A stretch of DNA of 64,000 bases from Takakia lepidozioides (Eukaryota > Streptophyta > Takakiopsida > Takakiales > Takakiaceae). The translations under genes and the position numbers were made by a program. Each line of letters opens with the position of its first letter. The stretch's first letter is position 1. The notes under the pieces were generated by a model, which did no database searches, was not told where the DNA came from, and was given only the letters and a program-made list of their open reading frames with translations. The stretch is taken from NCBI GenBank assembly GCA_030704615.1, contig CM060732.1, forward strand, positions 76,551,053 through 76,615,052, in the 5' to 3' direction. This document shows positions 57,453 to 64,000 of the stretch, piece by piece.

Positions 57453-60400
57453 TCACCAATAATCCCCACAAGAACAGTCCCCATCTTTGAAGTGATGAAA
57501 GCGGATGGCATCCCTTGCCACAATTTCTCGCCCAACGACCTTGGATATAAACTTAGTTGCAGTGTGGCAATCGCCACATACCCGAAGGTTCTTGATTATA
57601 CGAATGGGTGTCCCAGGGGGTGTGCTGATGAGCCCAAAAGTGATGGCCAACTTTTCACTGTGGTGGCAGAGAGCTAGTTCCTTGTGTTGCTGGTCTACAT
57701 CATGCAACACAAACCGGGTGTCAGGCATATATCCTGCCACTTTTATTTGTTGAGTCAAATCTTCCAATGCGGCATAGATGTCCTCTGTTTGTGGGTGGGT
57801 TGTATCTTCTGTAATAAATGTATGTACTCTGTTCTTGACCTCAATCCAGCTGCGGCCTGGCTCCTTTCTTACACTCCTGCCATCCATCACTTTCCGCACC
57901 TTCGCTACATCATTCCACCTGCCAGCTGCAGCATAGATGTTTGAAAGCAGAACATACACTTTTGCATCCTGTGGTTCTAACTTGAGAAGACATTCTGCAG
58001 CACGTTCTCCTAGCTCCACATTGACCTGAGTTCTGCAGGCACTAAGCATGGTCCGCCAAACCAAAGGATCTGGTTCAAATGGCATTCTGTCAATAAAGCC
58101 CTCCGCCTCACCTAACTGCCCTGCACGGCCAAGAAGGTCGACCATGCAGGCATAGTGCCTTTCTGTTGGTGCGATGCCATGATCATGATTCATCGAATGG
58201 AAATAGTGATGCCCTTCACCCACTAGGCCTGCATGGCTACATGCAGAGAGGACACCAATGAATGTGACGTAATTTGGCTCAACACCTTCCCGTCGCATCT
58301 GTTCAAAGAGTTGAAGGCCCTCCTTAGCATGCCCATGCTGGGCATATGCTCTAATCATAATGTTCCATGATACTACATCTCGTTTGAAAATTTTGTCAAA
58401 CACTTGCCATGCATCCCCCAGATTCCCACACTTGGCGTACATGTCAACAAGGGCAGTCCCCACACACACATCTGACTCAAGTCCAGATTTAATGATTTGA
58501 GAATGGACACACTTGCCCCTGTCCAGAGCCGCCAAGCTGGCACATGCAGTGAGGATGCTAATGAAAGTGACCTTGTCAGGCTTGAAACCCATTTGTTGCA
58601 TTTGTCCAAAGAGTTCAAACGCCTCTTTACCATCACCATGCTGAGCTGCCCCTGCAATCATTGCAGTCCAGGAGACCGCATCTTGCTTGGGCATTCTCTC
58701 GAACAATTGCCGTGCATCGACCAAACTCCCACACCTGCAGTACATGCTGACAAGAGCGGTTCCCACTTGGACATCAGATTCAAATCCAGCTTTGACAATC
58801 CTTTCATGGATGTGCTTCCCCTGTTCCAGAGCTGTTGGGGTGCTACATGCCATGAGGATGCTGATGTAAGTGACCCTGTTTGGCTTCGGGTGTTCTCCTT
58901 GCATTTGCCCGAAGAGTTCAAATGCCTCTTCTTCATGCCCTTGCTGGGCAAAGCCTCCAATCAATGCATTCCAGGAGACCACATTCCTTTCAGGCATTTT
59001 AAGGAACACTCGGTGCGCATCCATCACTCTCCCACACTTGCAATACATGCTGACAAGGGCAGTCCTCACTCGAACATCTGAATCAAATCCACCCTTGATG
59101 ATCCTTGCATGAAGCTGCTTGCCCTGCTCCAGAGCTGCTGGGCTGGCACATGCATTGAGGATGCTCATGAAGGTAACCTTGTTTGGCTCTGTGCCTTGTT
59201 GCTGCATTTGGTGAAAATGTTCAAATGCCTCTTCAGCTTGACCTTGTTGTGCAAGTCCTGCAATCATTGCATTCCATGAGACCACATCCCGCTTAGACAT
59301 CTTGAAGAACACTCGCTGAGCATCCACCACACTCCCGCACCTGCAATACATGCTGACAACGGCAGTCCCCACCCGGACATCTGACTCAAATCCAGCTTTG
59401 ATGATATCTGCATGGATCCACTTGCCATGTTCCAGTGCGGCAGGGGTGGTACAAACATTGAGGATGACAACGTAAGTGACCTTGTCTGCCTGCCAGCCTT
59501 GTTGTTGCATTTGCTGAAAGAGATCAAATGCCTCTTCGGCATCTTTCTGCCGAGCTAATCCTGCAATCATTGCATTCCAAGTGACTACATCTCGCTCAGG
59601 CATTTTGTCGAAGACTTGGCGTGCATCCACTACCCTTCCGTACTTACAGTACATACAGACAAGGGTAGTCCCCAAATGGACATCCGATTCCAATCCAGTG
59701 GTGATAATGCTGGCATGGACTTGTTTGCTCTGTTCAAGGGTTACTGGGCTGGTACATGCATTAAGGATGCTCTTGAAGGTAATCTTGTTTGGCTTCACGC
59801 CTTCTCTTTGCATTTGCTGAAAGAATTCAAGGGCCTCTTCGCCATGCCCTCGCTGAGCTAACCCTGCAATAATTGTATTCCATGAGATCACATTGCGACT
59901 AAGCATTTTCTCAAAGACTTGACGTGCATCCACAATACTCCCACATTTAACATACATTCCGAGAAGGGTGTTTCCTAGGAACAAGTCTGGCTCGAATCCA
60001 CTTTTAATGATGTGTGCATGGACCCCTTGGCCATCTGCCAGGGACTTTGTAAGAGCAGACTCCTGCAAGAGGCGAGCACAAGTCTCTGAATATACCTCAA
60101 AGCCTCTTCGCTCCATCAGATCCAGGAGGGTTTTTGCCTCCGATCCTCCCTCCTTGCGCAGGGTGGTCAGGTTCCCACTAACACAGGAAGTGTCTTTGTT
60201 GTCTCCTTCCCCATCGCGTCGTTGCCCTCCACTAGATCCACTAGTGCTGTTGCCCGATCCAAGATTCCCTAGGTCGCTGCCACTCTCTGCCCACAGAAAC
60301 ATCTGGGTCCGATTCCACACTTGAACCCCCTTTCCCCTACATGATAACGCCAAGTTCCCTGAGCACGGTGACTTGGGTACTAAGTGCTCTGTGTGGAGAC

Positions 60401-60557
60401 AAACAATGGGGTTCATCGTGTTCAGAGGCGAGTCAGAGACACATAGATTGTAGAAGGGCAACGGGCATATCCTGGCTTGAGCTGTAGTGTGAACTGACAA
60501 GTTGAAAGAAGTTTTTTTTAAACCATCCAATGCAACTGGAGCCGCATACTTGGGCAT
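57453..60557 (-). CDS. DYW-class pentatricopeptide repeat protein (probable organelle RNA editing factor)
   Basis: A single uninterrupted frame of 1,034 residues with no intron. After about 150 N-terminal residues, PLS-type repeats run with phrases such as [21 protein letters not shown] and [20 protein letters not shown], each about 102 residues per triplet. E-type motifs follow, and then a complete DYW domain: [14 protein letters not shown] with the H..E pair and [12 protein letters not shown] with the CxxC pair, ending exactly in CSCGDYW. These residues form the zinc-dependent cytidine-deaminase-like centre. Such proteins bind one or few organelle RNA sites through the repeats and convert C to U. 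The repeats are unusually alike (ALEQGK.(I/L/V)HA.II, SM.C.CG..VDA...F.KM), suggesting recent internal amplification. The first ATG gives a Ser/Thr/Lys start compatible with an organelle signal, but prediction is needed. Confidence 0.92.
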   Translation of the reverse strand: MPKYAAPVALDGLKKTSFNLSVHTTAQARICPLPFYNLCVSDSPLNTMNPIVCLHTEHLVPKSPCSGNLALSCRGKGVQVWNRTQMFLWAESGSDLGNLGSGNSTSGSSGGQRRDGEGDNKDTSCVSGNLTTLRKEGGSEAKTLLDLMERRGFEVYSETCARLLQESALTKSLADGQGVHAHIIKSGFEPDLFLGNTLLGMYVKCGSIVDARQVFEKMLSRNVISWNTIIAGLAQRGHGEEALEFFQQMQREGVKPNKITFKSILNACTSPVTLEQSKQVHASIITTGLESDVHLGTTLVCMYCKYGRVVDARQVFDKMPERDVVTWNAMIAGLARQKDAEEAFDLFQQMQQQGWQADKVTYVVILNVCTTPAALEHGKWIHADIIKAGFESDVRVGTAVVSMYCRCGSVVDAQRVFFKMSKRDVVSWNAMIAGLAQQGQAEEAFEHFHQMQQQGTEPNKVTFMSILNACASPAALEQGKQLHARIIKGGFDSDVRVRTALVSMYCKCGRVMDAHRVFLKMPERNVVSWNALIGGFAQQGHEEEAFELFGQMQGEHPKPNRVTYISILMACSTPTALEQGKHIHERIVKAGFESDVQVGTALVSMYCRCGSLVDARQLFERMPKQDAVSWTAMIAGAAQHGDGKEAFELFGQMQQMGFKPDKVTFISILTACASLAALDRGKCVHSQIIKSGLESDVCVGTALVDMYAKCGNLGDAWQVFDKIFKRDVVSWNIMIRAYAQHGHAKEGLQLFEQMRREGVEPNYVTFIGVLSACSHAGLVGEGHHYFHSMNHDHGIAPTERHYACMVDLLGRAGQLGEAEGFIDRMPFEPDPLVWRTMLSACRTQVNVELGERAAECLLKLEPQDAKVYVLLSNIYAAAGRWNDVAKVRKVMDGRSVRKEPGRSWIEVKNRVHTFITEDTTHPQTEDIYAALEDLTQQIKVAGYMPDTRFVLHDVDQQHKELALCHHSEKLAITFGLISTPPGTPIRIIKNLRVCGDCHTATKFISKVVGREIVARDAIRFHHFKDGDCSCGDYW

Positions 60558-64000
<3,443 letters not shown>

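Noticed and set aside
58497-59081. Plus-strand 194-codon frame
   Set aside because: Antisense of the PPR repeats; the repeated sequence keeps the opposite strand open at regular intervals.

Overview
The window is nuclear DNA of a land plant. It holds four ordinary intron-containing plant genes: frataxin, a cycling-Dof (CDF-type) transcription factor, a DYW-type PPR protein and plastid threonine synthase. Between them lie very large, nested, decayed plant transposons. The near-identical PPR repeat units and the transposon types suggest a seed-free plant (lycophyte, moss or fern). The species cannot be fixed from sequence alone.

Layout. 0.7-2.5 kb: frataxin exons on the minus strand; the last exon was not found. 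3.4-5.3 kb: remains of a LINE. 5.7-6.9 kb: units of a dispersed repeat family that reappears at 46.5-47.9 kb. 8,353-46,496: one giant Mutator-like element (MULE), 38.1 kb, with about 260-290 bp terminal inverted repeats (TIRs) and a perfect 9-bp target duplication CCTTTGTGA. 48.5-49.1 kb: a possible second LINE scrap. 50.2-51.15 kb: a foldback element. 53.9-56.6 kb: the CDF/Dof gene (+). 57.5-60.6 kb: the PPR-DYW gene (-). 62.3 kb to the right edge: threonine synthase (+), cut by the window end.

Inside the giant MULE, in order: a relic of a second type of transposase (8.8-10.2 kb, +); unknown gene A (11.75-10.28 kb, -); a multi-exon gene (18.6-14.1 kb, -) with a ParB-like segment and a beta-class amino-DNA-methyltransferase-like domain; the MULE transposase (starting 19,344, +); and unknown gene D with a C2H2-like finger (44.6-43.7 kb, -). 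The transposase reading frame is split at 19,960/40,333 by a 20.4-kb CACTA element (19,961-40,332). That CACTA has its own TNP2 transposase (-) and a Transposase_24-type second protein joined to an FCP1-like phosphatase domain (+). A Ty3/gypsy element (about 31.0-39.9 kb, -) in turn interrupts this second gene. The nesting is therefore gypsy inside CACTA inside MULE.

The best candidate for an undescribed system is the MULE and its cargo. It pairs a transposase carrying a SUMO-interacting-like motif with a divergently transcribed ParB/methyltransferase gene whose introns hold repeated hairpins. It also has arrays of a GCAGAC motif upstream of genes A and D. Most of its genes carry single stop codons or frameshifts, so this copy is decayed. 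Intact relatives elsewhere in the genome would be the key test.
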